NCBI GenBank assembly: GCA_963277665.1
Contig: OY728147.1
Span: 1,267,647,424-1,267,711,423, forward strand
Source: Viscum album
Lineage: Eukaryota > Streptophyta > Magnoliopsida > Santalales > Viscaceae
Length of the DNA: 64,000 nucleotides
Reading direction: 5' to 3'
Under the pieces are notes generated by a model. That model ran no database searches. It was given only the letters and a program-made list of their open reading frames with translations, and was not told the origin of the DNA. Below, one piece after another: positions 12,005-24,460 of this stretch (positions within the stretch are counted from its first letter, which is position 1; each line of letters starts with the position of its first letter). The translations under genes and the position numbers were made by a program.

Positions 12005-13053
12005 ACACCTCCAAGGATGATCAAAACTCCTTGTAAACAATTTTAGAGACTCAATACACCTAAAGAATCTCAATTAAATGGTGAGAAACAAAACAAAAGG
12101 TTTAAAACCTTACCCAAAACGATCAAGGAAATCCAAATCGAACCCATCCAGCTCGCCTTCAGTGGAAAATACTGGAATAAGAACTCAAGAGTCCCGAGGG
12201 AGGCACCTCACATCCTAACACTGGAAGAAACACAAAAATCTGGCATTATCCCAACCCTATGATTTTGGACGAATTGAGAGGGGCATCGATGAGACCTAAA
12301 TCGGCCACAACACAGGAGGAGAATGAGGTAGAAGGCCTTACATCATATAATCAGATGAGAACCAAGAATAAAACACCTTGAATTGGCCGACGAAGAGATA
12401 TTTGGGAGGGGGTCGAGTGCACATCAAAGGGGATCCCTATAGGGGGTGTGTCGCACGACCCAAGTAAGGGGGAGGTGAGGGTTTAAGTTAAATTTTATTT
12501 TATTTTAATTGATTTTTAAATAATTAAAATTTTAACACAGGTCCTCACACACGGTTTAGGACGCATTGTTTAACAGACTACGCGCTAATTGTTCACTCTT
12601 TACTGGGCACCTGGAGCACCCGACATGGATTTTCCCGCACGATTTAGAAATTGTGTGCCAACCGTGCAATGAATAGTGTTTAGGTACTATCCAAAACACT
12701 AACTATGCAGGATATGTGCATAGGTTGGAAAACCATGGACATGCCAAGCGACAGCCTCTTCCCACCTGTAATAAGACGCATAGTTACCTGCTATGAGCCG
12801 CATGATTGCAGAAAAACCATGCACCATATGCATGTCCTTAAAAACCAGATTTTCCTGATCTGGTGATCCAAAAAATCCTCATGCCACTCGATAAAGTTCT
12901 TGATCCTTCACCCAATTCAAAAAAATCACTTTGAAGAATTCCAAATCTTAGAATTAAGTTTCGAAGTTCCATCTTAAAAACAACCCATCTAGTCATCACC
13001 AAAATTCAAATTTCCATGGAATTGCATCTGGTTCAAAAACATAGGTTCTTACA

Positions 13054-13744
13054 TGTAGGAAAATAAAATGATACACGCAAATCAACCATTGATCTGTGAA
13101 TCAATATTATTAGAAGGATTGACTCATTTTTGACATGGGATAAAAAAATGATGGTAAAATCCAAAAAATTGAATGCCCTACCTCAAGGTTAGATCAAGCA
13201 CTAATGGAGAATTTTTCTGTATTTTTAGCATTGGTGTGATCTATGAACTCTGTTAGCATTGGTGATCCATACAGTACTTTGATCGTCAATCAACGATCTC
13301 ATCATCCTCTAGAACTCCTCCATGATCTCCTCTCAAATCCATAGGGTTATGCAGCTAACCCTAATATTTTTCTATAATTGGATTTAAATAGATGAGGGTC
13401 AGGTTATGGAATAATTAATTAATTAAATAATTAATTAATTTACCATGTCATCCCTAGCCATTTTAACCAAACGTCTGGTGCTGAAAAAGGCTATATCGTG
13501 TCTAGGGTAAAACCAACATTCCAAATTTAATTGAGGTCTTGTATTTCCAATCTGAGATTACATTCAGGATCTATTTCATTATCTATAAAAAACCATGTGT
13601 TCACGATATAATATATTTAATAAATTTATTATATCAATATCTAACCTCTATAGGCCCTGAAATTCTACACCGAATTAGTTTCTGGATTTGAAAATATTCC
13701 TCAAAATTTTCCAAAAATATTACAAGGAAAAAAACAGAGTTGTT
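13054..13744 (-). other. Unassigned AT-rich, LTR-like fragment
   Basis: No coding frame is present. On the minus strand it has a possible TATA-like ATTTAAATCC near 13380-13392 followed by 'TAGGGTTAGCTGCATAACCCTA', a short inverted repeat near transcript starts in some plant LTRs, and an AATTAATTAATT run at 13412-13440. It may be a piece of another LTR retroelement, cut on the left by the G1 insertion. No termini are seen. Confidence 0.3.
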
Positions 13745-13789
13745 AATATTAGTGGTCGGGTATGAAGAGACAGATCACAAGTTCATTAC

Positions 13790-14965
13790 ATGGTGTTCCA
13801 CCAATCAACAGGTGAAGGTGGAGAACTAGTAGCCTATTGAAATTTTACAGCCTTTTTCCATTCCTGAGTGGAAATGGTATGACTTTACCATGGATTAAAC
13901 AACAATATTTCCAAGATCCCTTTAAGGTAGTGATGAAGTATGGGTGATTATTGACAGTTTGACCAAGTTTTCACACTTTCAACTGATTAAGGATACCTTT
14001 TCAATAGATGAGCTTGGGTGGATTTATATTTTGTAGATTGTATTCCATCATGGTGTTCCCCATTAAATTATCTTGGACAAAGGCACTTAGTTTACATCAC
14101 GGTTCTAGGGTTACAAAAATCCTTGGGTTAACCAGTCCTTCTGAGTATAGTATACTACCCTCATATCGACGGTCAGTCCGAGCATACAATATGGGTGTTA
14201 GAGGAAATTATCTAGGTATGCATCTTTTATTTTATAGGTTATTGGGAAAATAACCTAACTATCATCAAGTTTTATTAAAATAAAATATTTCAGGAAACTA
14301 TTCAGATGGATTCCTACGAGGCCCTATATGGTAGGTTGTGTTGTTCACCTATGTACTAGTTGGAGGTAGGTGAGGCAGCACTATTGGGACCTCGTCTTAT
14401 TTATGAGACTTCAGAGTAGGTATAAATTATTCAGAAGAATATGGATACAGATCAATCTTGATATTAGTCTTACACTGATCTCCACTGTCGGGATCTAGAG
14501 TTCGAGGTGGAAAATTAGGTATTTCTATGATTTTCTCCAAGATTGGGTCATAGATGGATTTAAAGACATTGTAGGTTATCACCTCATTATGTCAAGCCTT
14601 TTGAGATCATGGAGAAAGTCATACTTGTATACTATCAGTTGGATTTACCTCATAGGTTATGGTCTATGTATGAGGTCTTCCATGTATCGCAGCTTCAGTG
14701 TTATTATTCTAACTCATCTCATTCATTTGGTCATGAGGATATAGAGTTGGAGAAAAATGTGTCCTTTGAGAAGCATTTGATATATATTGTTGATCAGAGA
14801 ATGAAGGTTCTATGAAGTGATTCGGTTCCTCTGTTATGGGTGATATGGAAGCATGGTTATGTACAAGATGAATCTTGGGAGTGAGAGGTCAATGTACGTT
14901 CTCAGTGGTCATAACTTTTCTTAGATGATGATTTACCACCCTCAGAAGGGAAACTCAAGGATGAG
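13790..14965 (+). pseudogene. Ty3/gypsy integrase remnant (chromovirus type)
   Basis: Broken plus-strand frames give the integrase core in order: 'QQVKVEN' after the zinc-finger position, 'LQPFPIPEWKWYDFTMD', 'VWVIIDSLTKFSHFQLI' and 'IVFHHGVPH'. Degenerate C-terminal segments follow, including 'FHVSQLQCY' (14680-14705) and a chromodomain-like 'VQDESWE..EVNVRSQW' near 14860-14910. The family normally has PIPEWKWxxITMDF and VDRLTKxAHF, so the identification is good. The element would use it to insert cDNA in the nucleus. Many stops and shifts make it nonfunctional. It is a different, older copy from the chromovirus at 59400-63843. Confidence 0.75.
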
Positions 14966-14985
14966 TTATTTTAAGAAGGAGAGGT

Positions 14986-15197
14986 TATAACATCTCAATT
15001 TTTTAGAGAGGTATGGATTATTCTAAATTCATTTGAACCCTTGTTAAGTTTTTATTTTGGATTAATCCCCAGTAACTACACCTTGAGGTCAGTCGGTTTG
15101 TTTTTGGAAAGGAATTTAGCATGGGGATGGAGCCTAGTTGCAGAACCAATTCACAATGCGAATTCAATTAATGACGTGAATTTACTCTTCTAGACCC
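14986..15197 (+). repeat. LTR of gypsy-3, left piece
   Basis: It follows the purine tract AAGAAGGAGAGG (14973-14984). It starts TATAACATCTCAA, which would be TGTAACATCTC with one change. It breaks at the GACCC target site of the LARD-like element. A phrase near its end, 'ATTCACAATGCGAATTC', recurs as 'ATTCACAATGTGAATTC' in the right piece near 28395, supporting that both belong to one LTR. Confidence 0.5.
15193..15197. repeat. Target-site duplication GACCC, left copy
   Basis: GACCC lies directly before the left LTR of the 13.1 kb LARD-like element and is identical to 28293-28297 directly after its right LTR. Confidence 0.75.
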
Positions 15198-15714
15198 TAT
15201 AGTGACCCAGACTTAACATACATGGATATTACATCATTTTTTATGAATATTCATAACATTACAAAAGTACATGCCTGAGGACTGTAATAGTTTAGTGTCT
15301 TCTGAAACTTAGAAAAAAATATTCTAACTTGGTGAAATATATTCAATGTTTCCTACAAATATATTCACATTTAGTACTTATACTTAAAACCTTTCTTCAT
15401 AACCTGGGGAAAGGAAACATAAGAACAGGGTTAGATCAAATGCTCAGTAAGGTTAAATAAAGGAAAGATGTAATCATAACATGAACATAAGAGTACAAGA
15501 ACATGATCATAACATTTTAAGATCAAACCCTTCATATCAAATATCAAAAATATGAGACATGACATAAAGATTTGTAGTTCATAAGAAATGAATAATAATG
15601 TAAACAAGAGCATAATCCATGAAAACATAACATATGAACAAGACATGAAATCTGTGGAATACACATAAGAATAGAAAATCCTATGTCAAGGATACCCACC
15701 AAGACCTTCATAAC

Positions 15715-15915
15715 ATGTTAGGCTTGGGATAATAACCCATGTACCTAATTCAGGCTTGGTATTCCCTTCCATGTACCCTCTTGTTTCGATCTTGGGATTT
15801 CCTCATGTGCACCCACTTGTTTTGGGCTTGGGATACCCTCCTATGTACCCTCTTATTTCAATCTTAGTACACCCTATTGTTTAGGGCTTAGGATGCCCTC
15901 CTATGTACCCGATTG
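15715..15915 (-). repeat. 36-bp minisatellite, copy in 3' LTR (about 5-6 units)
   Basis: Tandem units share 'GGGCTTGGGATACCCTCC', 'ATGTACCCTCTTGTTT'. The matching array in the other LTR (23280-23580) has about 8 units, so the array changed length after insertion. Confidence 0.75.
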
Positions 15916-16369
15916 AGCTCAGAAAACATTTATCGTTACCCAATGCATTGGAGGGAGATATAAGTCTCACCCATATCATAATGAAATAATATATACATGT
16001 TCCATAAGATCATAAACAATCATATAATAACCCATGAAATGAAATGGGTTTCATAAACATGTAATCATATCTTAACTTATGGAAACAAATAGGTTTCATA
16101 ATCATTTAATCAAAGTATAACTTGTGAAAAAAATCAGGTTACATAAACATATAAACCTTAAAAGGGAGCAGGTTTCATAAACATATAACCTGTGAAATAG
16201 AAATTATTTTCATAAAATCATGCCATAAAAACATAAACCAATCACATAAAGAATATGAATGGAACCTATGGTTCATTTCCCTAGAAAGGCATGTGTAAAA
16301 CCAATTGATGTCATATTAGATGGGAAATAATTTGGAAAGATCCTTTAAAAAAAATTGAGTAGAATATTC

Positions 16370-16790
16370 TTTCTTCTTTGAAAATATACATTTTAAAACA
16401 AAAATCAATTTTGAAAACCTTTTTCTTGAAAACTTATAAAATAATATTGAAAACATTTTGAAAAAAAAAATTCCTTGAAAAATTATAAAATAATATTGAA
16501 AACGTTTTGAAAACATTTTTCCTTAAAAACTTATAGAATAATATTCAAAAAAAATTAAAAACTTTTTACTTTAAAACTTATAAAATAATGAAAACCTTTT
16601 TCTTTGAAAATACTTTGAAAATTTATAAAGAAATATTGAAAATGTTTTGAAAACAATTTATTTGAAAATACATTGAAAAATTATGAATAATTATTGAAAA
16701 CCTTTTGAAAACCTTTTTCTTTAAAAATAAATTGAAAACTTATAAATAAATCTTGATTTTTTTTATAAAACGTGGTTTTTAAAGAACACG
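16370..16790. repeat. AT-rich tandem repeat (TTGAAAAC type) in 3' LTR
   Basis: Degenerate units of about 50-55 bp share 'TTGAAAACTTATAAAATAA' and 'TATTGAAAACGTTTTGAAAA'. The matching array is at 24050-24460 in the 5' LTR. Confidence 0.7.
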
Positions 16791-18695
16791 AATTTATGAT
16801 TGAAGAGATAGGTAAAGCATGACTTTCTTAAAAACACTTTCTTAATAATATTGTGTAGTAAAGAGTGGAAAAATGGTACCAATACATTAATATATCATTA
16901 ATAACTACAGGAGAATAAAATTCATGAGATTTATTGAGATATGGATCATAATATCTCATCAATATAAGCACAATCATAAATAATCTTGATAAAGGATGAT
17001 ATTTTTTCAATAAACTCTTACCACTTGGTAACTTTGAATTATACACCCCATGTAAGAAAATGAAATTACATGAAGATTAAAATATCATGAAAATAATTAG
17101 TTTTATGATATAATATTTCAAATGGTATTATATACACCTCGTAAAATAATATAGGTTCATAACAAAACATGTGTCTCAAAGAAGGAAAATTGAGACAAAA
17201 CTTATTTATCGATTTTGTAAATTTTGAAACATAAAACCCAAGAAATAAATTTCATAAAATTGATATGAAAATACCCATAAATTTAATTATAAAAATCATA
17301 TAATAAATCCATGTGTAGTATACACACTACATATAATAAATAGAAGGTGAACATGGATTGTGCCTCACAGAAATTAAAAGTGAGACAAGAAAACAATTAA
17401 TACTTGAGTAACTTTAGAATTATGATCCCTATGAAAAAATAACATAAATTAAATATTTTAATATCATTAAATAAATTAAATTAATTATTTAAAATTTCAT
17501 ATGGTATTATATACACCACAAAAAATTAAGTGAGTGGTGAATATGGCATGTATCTCACAGAAATAAAAAGTGAGATAAAATTATCTTACCTTAAGTCTTG
17601 AATTTCTTCATACACATTCAAAACTAATGTATAATAAATATATGTTCATTATAAATCTAAAAAATAAAAATATTATTATATCTAATACCATATATGATTT
17701 TTTATGACTTTATATTACCCATTTATTAACAACTTCATGTCAATGTTACGTTTCGGGTAATATCTCCTTTGTTTTTCGTATATGTTTTGGATTGTTATTC
17801 TTGATCCTATTAATTAGATAATTATTTAATTATTTCCAGAATTTAAATCATGATAAAAATATAATATATATTCAGTATATATTTTTTATAATAATCTATA
17901 GAATATATAAATAATAAATGGAATGCATCGTTCATAGAGACGGTAGGTCATACGTACGCATGAATGTTGTTTGTGTTTTATTATCGTATTAAAAGAAAAA
18001 AAGAAAATTACATATATGTATATATATAATATCATTATATTATAATTATTATTTCATATATATCATATACGTTTACTAAACCCATCCTTAATATATTCCA
18101 TGTAGAGTGTGAATGAATCACATCACTTTGAGGAGGCGACAATCCACACTTCTCCAAACGAAATTATCTTATTTACACTGAATATAAAGCATGAAGTTAT
18201 ATGTTATATAATAATTAAATAAGCATAAATAAATCATAAATATCATATATATCATATAAAAATATATTTTCTATCATGATTCCTAACCATGATAGGTGGT
18301 AAATGAAAAATGAACAACATCGTTTCATGAGGCGGTAGTTTTCCATACACAAGAATGGTAAGTTCATTACCCATTAGATGGAAATGTGTGTAATTGTAGG
18401 TATAACCCTTTGAATAAAAAAATATCAGTATATTTATTATATTTAGGTTATTATATAATCATTTAATAATAATAATTGAGGTGGTGGATAATTAAAATAA
18501 AACAAAGGAGCTTGAGTAAGGATGTTACCTCTTCTTTGGGTAAATCCTCTTTGTTTGCATCAAAGATATTTCTTGGTTGGATTTATACCAAAATGGAGGC
18601 TTCTAGTATGAGTTTATGGATTTTGGGATACTATTTGGGTAGATTTTTTATGATCCAAAGTGTCTTGAGAGGTGTGATAAAGGGGAAGAGTGAAT

Positions 18696-18710
18696 GCCTT
18701 TTTATAGTGG
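18696..18710 (-). promoter_or_regulatory. TATA box of 3' LTR
   Basis: The minus strand reads CCACTATAAAAAGGC, a near-ideal plant TATA box. It is conserved exactly in the other LTR at 26375-26389. Conservation in an otherwise diverged LTR supports a promoter role. Confidence 0.7.
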
Positions 18711-20613
18711 AGGAGGAGTGGCATTATTGTAAATACCAAAAGGTAAGCACTAATGGGAGGTCTCCATTACCTAATTCACTTAAAAAATGGAAAAATAATG
18801 GATTAAATTGAACTCATGGTCGAAAAAAATTTCTACCACACATAAATAAGTGCTTTTTTATAATTTTGTTCATTAGTCTTTAAGTTTCCTTATATTTTTC
18901 ATTTTGTTTTTTCATTTAGGTAACTAGTTTTCCAACCTATGAAATTTAACCATTAAGACTAAATTAAGGTTTAATTTATTATAAAATATAGTCCCACTAA
19001 ATTATAAATATTATATTTAATTTAAAGAATAAAAAACTCAAGTGAGTTGGAAATTAATTTTAAAACAGGTGCATGTAACGTGCAAAAACACTACTTTAAC
19101 CTAAACTGTGCTAACAATGTTTTTACTATTTAAGGGTCTATATGTTCATTATAAAAGATAATTTGTTCCCTTAATAGAACATATTTTATATTTATTAACA
19201 CTTAAAAATCACTTTTCATAAGGTATTATTTTTATTAATTTTAAATCTTTTAATAAAATATAATTTATTGTAAAATAACATTAATTTCAATTTTTACATT
19301 ATTTATTTAATTTTAATTTAAAAATATAAAAACAATATTGGAATTCAAATATATTAAGTTTAAATCTTCTTAACATGATATATTCATCTAAAAAATAATT
19401 TAACATAATAATTCATTAAATTTACTTTACTTTTAATGTTTTTAACATCATTTATTTTATTTTATTGTTAACTAAATAATCCATGTGTTAGCGTTTTTTA
19501 ATCATTTAATGTAAATAATTCATATATAAAAATTAATGATAAATAATTATGATAAAATGAATTAATTTATATTTAAAAATGATATGTATGACCTAAAATA
19601 TGTTTTTTATATCTCAAAGTTTTATAAATGTTAAAGCTAAGGAAAGTTATTTTTTTGTCCTTTTCCTTACTTAACTTATAAAATAGGGAACTTTTATTGA
19701 ATAGTATACCACTAACTCATAAAATTATAAAATTTAATGAATATAGTCAAACTAATGGTAAAAAATAGATTTTGGAAAAGTTTTTAGTTCATTTTGGCCC
19801 TTAAGTTTAAGGTTTAGTCCCTTGTGAAGCTTAATTTTATCTTAATAGCTTTAATTAATTTTAATCACATTCATTGATATTTTTGGTCAAAAATTAAGTT
19901 TATATTATTAGACTATAAATATAATACTTATTACAACCATTTATTTCCATTTTTCAAAATTCAATTCATAGAAGTGGCTAAATTAAATTTAAAATCTAAT
20001 CCCACAGACGTGACAAGAAAGCGAGTTTTTAAAGAAAAAATGCTCAAAAGTTCAATAAGTTTTTATATATAAATTCAATATAAAAATGATTCTAATTACC
20101 TATGTTGTATTAATATATGTATAATTGATCTATTTTGACTTTGAAAACAAATTTAAAAAATAATTTAACATTAATAATTATTTAAATGAAAAGACCGTTT
20201 TTAACTAAAATGCAGTATTTTTCACTATTCATAAAACAATAAAACTTCACAAAAAAATACTAAAAATTCACCATAATATAATTTTTACATTTTTAATTCA
20301 AAAATTATGTTTATTTTAACAAATAAAGTTTATAAATGTTTCAAAATTTAGTTTTAATGTAGGTTCTCTATTAAAAAGCGGTAAAACTCAGCCTTGCATG
20401 TAACAAAAGCTATCGAAAGAATTCATCATTGTTTGTAACACAAGCCAAACATAGTGTTGGTGTAGTGAATGATTAACTTGGTGTAGCATAAAAATAAATA
20501 ATAACTTGGTGCTTTCATATAACAAAAACTATATTCAGTGTTGCGTGAAATGAAAAAATATCAAAAATAAATAAATAAATTCTAAAAAAATTACAAAATA
20601 TCGGGGTGTTACA

Positions 20614-20626
20614 TTCTACCTCCATT
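20614..20626 (-). other. Polypurine tract of the LARD-like element
   Basis: The minus strand reads AATGGAGGTAGAA directly before the 3' LTR start TGTAACACC. It is the plus-strand priming site and resembles the tracts of Del/Tekay-type gypsy elements. Confidence 0.7.
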
Positions 20627-22127
20627 AAAATGAATTTCACCCTAGAAATTAATTTGGGTTATCAAAGTTTTAATACTTTAAAGTTCCTTTCATAGAACCC
20701 ACATCATAAAATTTAATACCAAAACATTCTTTAAAAAGGGAATGTTGGAAACATTAAGGTTACCCAAAGTAACTCATAACAAGGTTTCCACATAGGAGAA
20801 CATTGGTGGAAAGTAAAAAATATGGAATTAAGGGAAATGTTTAAATATTTATAGGGAGTGATTTAGGTCATCAATCATAAAAAACTAAATGTTCAATGGA
20901 AAGTTGAGAGCCTCAAAGTCATAAATCAGTGATGATCTAGAAGACTATTGGTTCAAAAAAATAAGGTACTAGGAAATCATTTTATTTCTAGATTGTTTTT
21001 CTAAAGTTGAAGAATTTTCCTAAAAAGATATACTTGAATGCTTTAAGGAAAACCTCGTCCTTTTTTGTTCCTTGAAAAATTTCCAATTCACCTCTTTCTC
21101 CAAAAAGGAAGGTGAATTTTTCATTCCTAAAGCACTAACAGGTCATGTGATCCATGATAATCCATCCCATTTGTCATCAATTATCATCAACACAAAGTTA
21201 TTAGAATAGGTTATCAAATTTTCATAAATCCTCATGTGGTGAGATAATAATTTAATCTCACAAAATTAATTCAAAGTTTTACTTAAACTTTCTATAAAAT
21301 TATAACCATATAACCCTTCCAAAATATAGAAATTAAAACTTTAGAAATAAGGTTAATAGATCATATTAACATTGATCCAACATATATCATAAAGTATTTC
21401 TTGGTTGTCACATTCCAAACACATGAATACCCTCATCATATATTCTATTGAAACATGGTAATAACCTAAATTACTATAAATAATTTTCAAAAACATGAAC
21501 TCTTCCTTATTCCAAAGATTACTATATATATTCCTTGAATCCAAGAAGTTTTAAACTTCATCCATGATAACAAACACCGATTTTTCAAAAAATCCTTTAT
21601 TAGTTTTGATGTCATAAATACTATCCAATTTACTTTATCCATATCATCACCTCTTTATACATATGAAATATCATTTTATCATCCCTAGGAACATGTTAAG
21701 GGGTAACTTCCCTTAATTTAACCTTTCCATTAAATCAGTTTTCTAGTTTATATATATCATTTAACACGTTCTTGAAAATACATAAAGAAAAAATTCTACA
21801 AACAATCCTTATATACTTCATGATTCCTATAACATAATCTTTTAATTCCAAAATATATACACTTTAATCATCCAAATTTATTCTTAAACCATTACTCAGG
21901 CTTCATCAACTTATTCCTTAATATCTCTTTCCTAGAATATGAAATATAAATCAAGTCCTAAGGTTCCTCAACCTGAATCTAATCATGCTGCTTTAATTTA
22001 ATGTAAAAAATACTTGAAGAACATTCCATACCTTTAACATGTTGTTTGTGATCTCCTTATCTTTAGAAGTATATCTAATACTCATAGCACCTTCCTGGTT
22101 CTCTTCATGAGGTTTCCACTTAGTAAA

Positions 22128-22166
22128 TTGATTTATATAATGCCCATAATTTCCACATATGAAACA
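22128..22166 (-). pseudogene. gag zinc-knuckle relic in the LARD-like element
   Basis: The minus strand translates as CFICGNYGHYINQ. It has the Cys-x2-Cys-x4-His spacing of a retroviral-type CCHC knuckle; the last Cys is replaced (Phe follows NQ). It continues for about 30 codons (KWKPHEENQEGAMSIRY) before degenerating. It suggests that the element derives from an autonomous gypsy parent whose gag has decayed. The motif is short, so chance cannot be excluded. Confidence 0.45.
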
Positions 22167-22736
22167 TTAAATGTTAACCCAGTTCATTCTAGTTCCTTAT
22201 ATTGACTATGACCAGAAAGTATAGGGTGATAAGAGCTTATCATATAAGAAAATCACATAATCATGAAAAATTACTTATCATATTTCTAAATAATGACCCT
22301 TAATTATTTAATATATGAAACCTTAGGTTTATCCTAAGTTATTCATAGATGTATTCTATTTAAATACTTCATGATGGTTCGAAAGGAGTTTCTAAATTCC
22401 CAAATCATATCCCTCAGGAGTGTTAAAATAGGTGCATAGGAAGACCCATTTTCATGTACCAGGTTATGCTCGAGTTAGGCCCGACGCACCTTATTGGATT
22501 TGTTACTCCTAGGTACATCTATGCCAGAACCACATCTACTTGTAGTATCCAGACAAGGATGTATTGCTAGGAAATCACTCGCTTTATCCTTTACCAAAAT
22601 TCCAAGACATTTTCCTAAACGTTAACTCATTCTTAGACTTATCCTTAGAGACACCTCTAGACATATCCTTATAAATATCCCTAGGTATATCACTAAATTT
22701 TTCTAATCCTAGTTTCCAAAGGCTGACTAAAACTTT

Positions 22737-22748
22737 CCTTTAATACCA
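22737..22748 (-). other. Primer-binding site of the LARD-like element
   Basis: The minus strand reads TGGTATTAAAGG, which matches TGGTATCAGAG (tRNA-iMet type) at 9 of 11 positions. It is 2 bases from the end of the 5' LTR. Confidence 0.65.
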
Positions 22749-23279
22749 ACTATATCAACCCAGGCTTAACGTAAATGGATATTATATCATTTTTTATTAA
22801 TATTTAGTACATTACAAAAGTACATGCCTAAGGATCATAATAGTTTAGTGTGTTTGGAAACTTGGAACATAATATTCTAACTTGGTGAAATATCTTCAAT
22901 GTTTACCCCAAATATCTTCCCCTTTAGTAGTTCTACTTAAAACCTTTCTTTATAACCTGGGTAAAGGAAACATAAGAAAAGGGTGATCTCGAATGCTCCA
23001 AAAGGGTTAATAAAAGAAATATATAAGCATAACATGAATATAAGGGTATGAGAACATGAGTATAACATTTTAAGATCATACCTTGTATATCAAATATCAG
23101 AAACATGATACATGGCATTAATATTTTCATTTCATAAGACATGAATCATAAGGGAAACAAGATCATAATCCATGAAAATATAACATAGGAATGATACATG
23201 AAATTTGTGGCATACACATAAGCATAGAAAATACTATTTCAAGGATACCAAAAAAGACCTTCATAACATGTTAGGCTTA

Positions 23280-23580
23280 GGATAATAACTCATGTACCTA
23301 CGTTGGGCTTGGGATTTCCTCTTTTGTACCCTCTTGTTTTAGTCTTGGTATTACCTCCTGTGTACCCTTTTTTTGGGCTTGAGATGTCCTCCTGTGTACC
23401 CCCTTGTTTGGAGATTGAGATTCCCTCCCATTTACCCTATTGTTTCAGGCTTGGAATGCCAACTCATGTACCCTATTGTTTCAAGCTTGCGATGCCCTCC
23501 CGTGTACCCTCTTATTTCAGGATTAAGATGGCCTCTTATTTTGGGCTTGAGATGCCCTCTCATGTACCCTCTTGAGTACA
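23280..23580 (-). repeat. 36-bp minisatellite, copy in 5' LTR (about 8 units)
   Basis: The units share 'GGGCTTGAGATGCCCTCC', 'TGTACCCTCTTGTTT'. It is longer than the array in the other LTR. Overlapping ORFs on both strands (90, 104 and 68 codons) are periodic artefacts. Confidence 0.75.
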
Positions 23581-24049
23581 TAAAACTTTTATCGTTACCC
23601 AATGCCTTGGATGGAGATATTGGTATCACCCATATCATAATGAAATCATATATACATGTTCTACAAGATCATAAAAAAGTCATATAATAACCCATGAAAT
23701 GAAATGGGTGTCATAAACATGTAATTATATCTTAACATGTGGAAAAAAACAAGTTTCATAATCATTTCATCAAATCATAACCCACGAAAAGAAGTGGGTT
23801 ACATAAACATATAACCCCTGTAAGGGAATGAGTTTCATAAATATATAAACCATGAAAGAGAAATGGGTTTCATAAAAATCATTCCATCAAAACATAAACC
23901 ATTCAAATAAAGTATATGAATAGAACCTTTGGATAATTTCCCTATAAATGAATGAGTAACACCAATGAATTTCATATTATTTAAGAAATAATTTATAAAT
24001 ATCCTTTAAAACACATTTCTTTAGGAAAATATCTTTTCTTCTTTTTAAA

Positions 24050-24460
24050 AGCACTTTTTTAAAACATAAAACATCCTTGAAAACCTTTTTCTTAAAAAAA
24101 TATAAAATAAGCTTGAAAAATTTTGAAAACCTATTTCCTTGAAAACTTATAAAATAATATTGAAAAAAAATTAAAAACTATTTTTCTTGAAAACTTACAA
24201 AAAAATCTTGAAAATATTTTGAAAAAATATTGCTATGAAATTTTATAAAATAAGCTTCAAAACATTTTAAAAACCTTTTTCTTTGAAAACACTTTGAAAA
24301 CTTAAAAAGAAATATTGAAAACGTTTTGAAAACCATTTCTTTGAAAATACATTGAAAACTTAAAAATAATTCTTGAAAAAAATTTGAAAACCTTTTTTAT
24401 TGAAAATATATTAAAAAATTATAAATAAATCTTGAGAACAATTTTATAAAACATAGTTTT
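24050..24460. repeat. AT-rich tandem repeat (TTGAAAAC type) in 5' LTR
   Basis: Counterpart of 16370-16790, with units built from 'CTTGAAAACTTATAAAATAA' and 'TTTTGAAAACCTTTTTCTT'. Confidence 0.7.

Larger units (their letters stand above)
8767..13053 (-). mobile_element. Gypsy family G1, minus copy: LTR, PBS and truncated leader
   Basis: A minus-strand LTR (13053 to 9270) is followed by a tRNA-iMet-type primer-binding site and about 490 bp of leader that stops at 8767, where the Tat-like element begins. The LTR start (TGTAAGAACC) and the leader are clearly related to the plus-strand G1 element at 28789 and 55451. Shared leader phrases include 'TTACTATTTGG', 'ATTCATTCTTGGG' and 'CATGCATAT'. No coding domain remains in the window. 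Confidence 0.65.
9270..13053 (-). repeat. LTR of G1 minus copy (about 3.8 kb)
   Basis: The minus strand starts TGTAAGAACCTATG at 13053 and ends AAAACGTTACA at 9270, directly before a spacer of 3 bases and the primer-binding site. The start parallels TGTAAGGACCCTG of the plus copy at 28789. Both LTRs share a 'GCGCACAATTT..CGTGCG' zone followed by a C-rich 'CCCTC' stretch. The two are diverged and differ in length (3.8 against about 2.76 kb). I see no gene inside. Confidence 0.65.
13745..15197 (+). mobile_element. Gypsy-3 remnant: integrase end, PPT and LTR start
   Basis: Plus-strand 3' portion of a Ty3/gypsy element: integrase and chromodomain-like C-terminus (13790-14960), a purine tract (14972-14984) and the first 212 bp of its 3' LTR (14986-15197). 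The LTR is interrupted by the LARD-like element and resumes at 28298. The 5' part of the element is missing. Confidence 0.6.
15198..20613 (-). repeat. 3' LTR of LARD-like element (5416 bp)
   Basis: It matches 22751-28292 along its whole length. Corresponding landmarks are the ends (TATA..GACCCAG against TATATCAACCCAG), the 36-bp minisatellite, the TTGAAAAC repeats, the TATA box (18696-18710) and the terminal GGGTGTTACA. The TATA box splits the LTR into about 1.9 kb of U3 and about 3.5 kb of R-U5, an unusually long U5. The 111-codon plus-strand frame at 18476-18811 has no counterpart meaning and is not a gene. Confidence 0.8.
20614..22750 (-). other. Internal region of the LARD-like element
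   Basis: 2137 bp without a protease, reverse transcriptase or integrase motif in any frame. Apart from the zinc-knuckle-like relic at 22128-22166 no coding sequence is recognised. The minus-strand ORF at 21353-21544 has no recognisable domain. Confidence 0.65.

Noticed and set aside
18476..18811. 111-codon plus-strand ORF in the LARD 3' LTR
   Set aside because: It spans the U3/R promoter zone antisense to the element and the aligned region of the other LTR (26160-26490) is not open.
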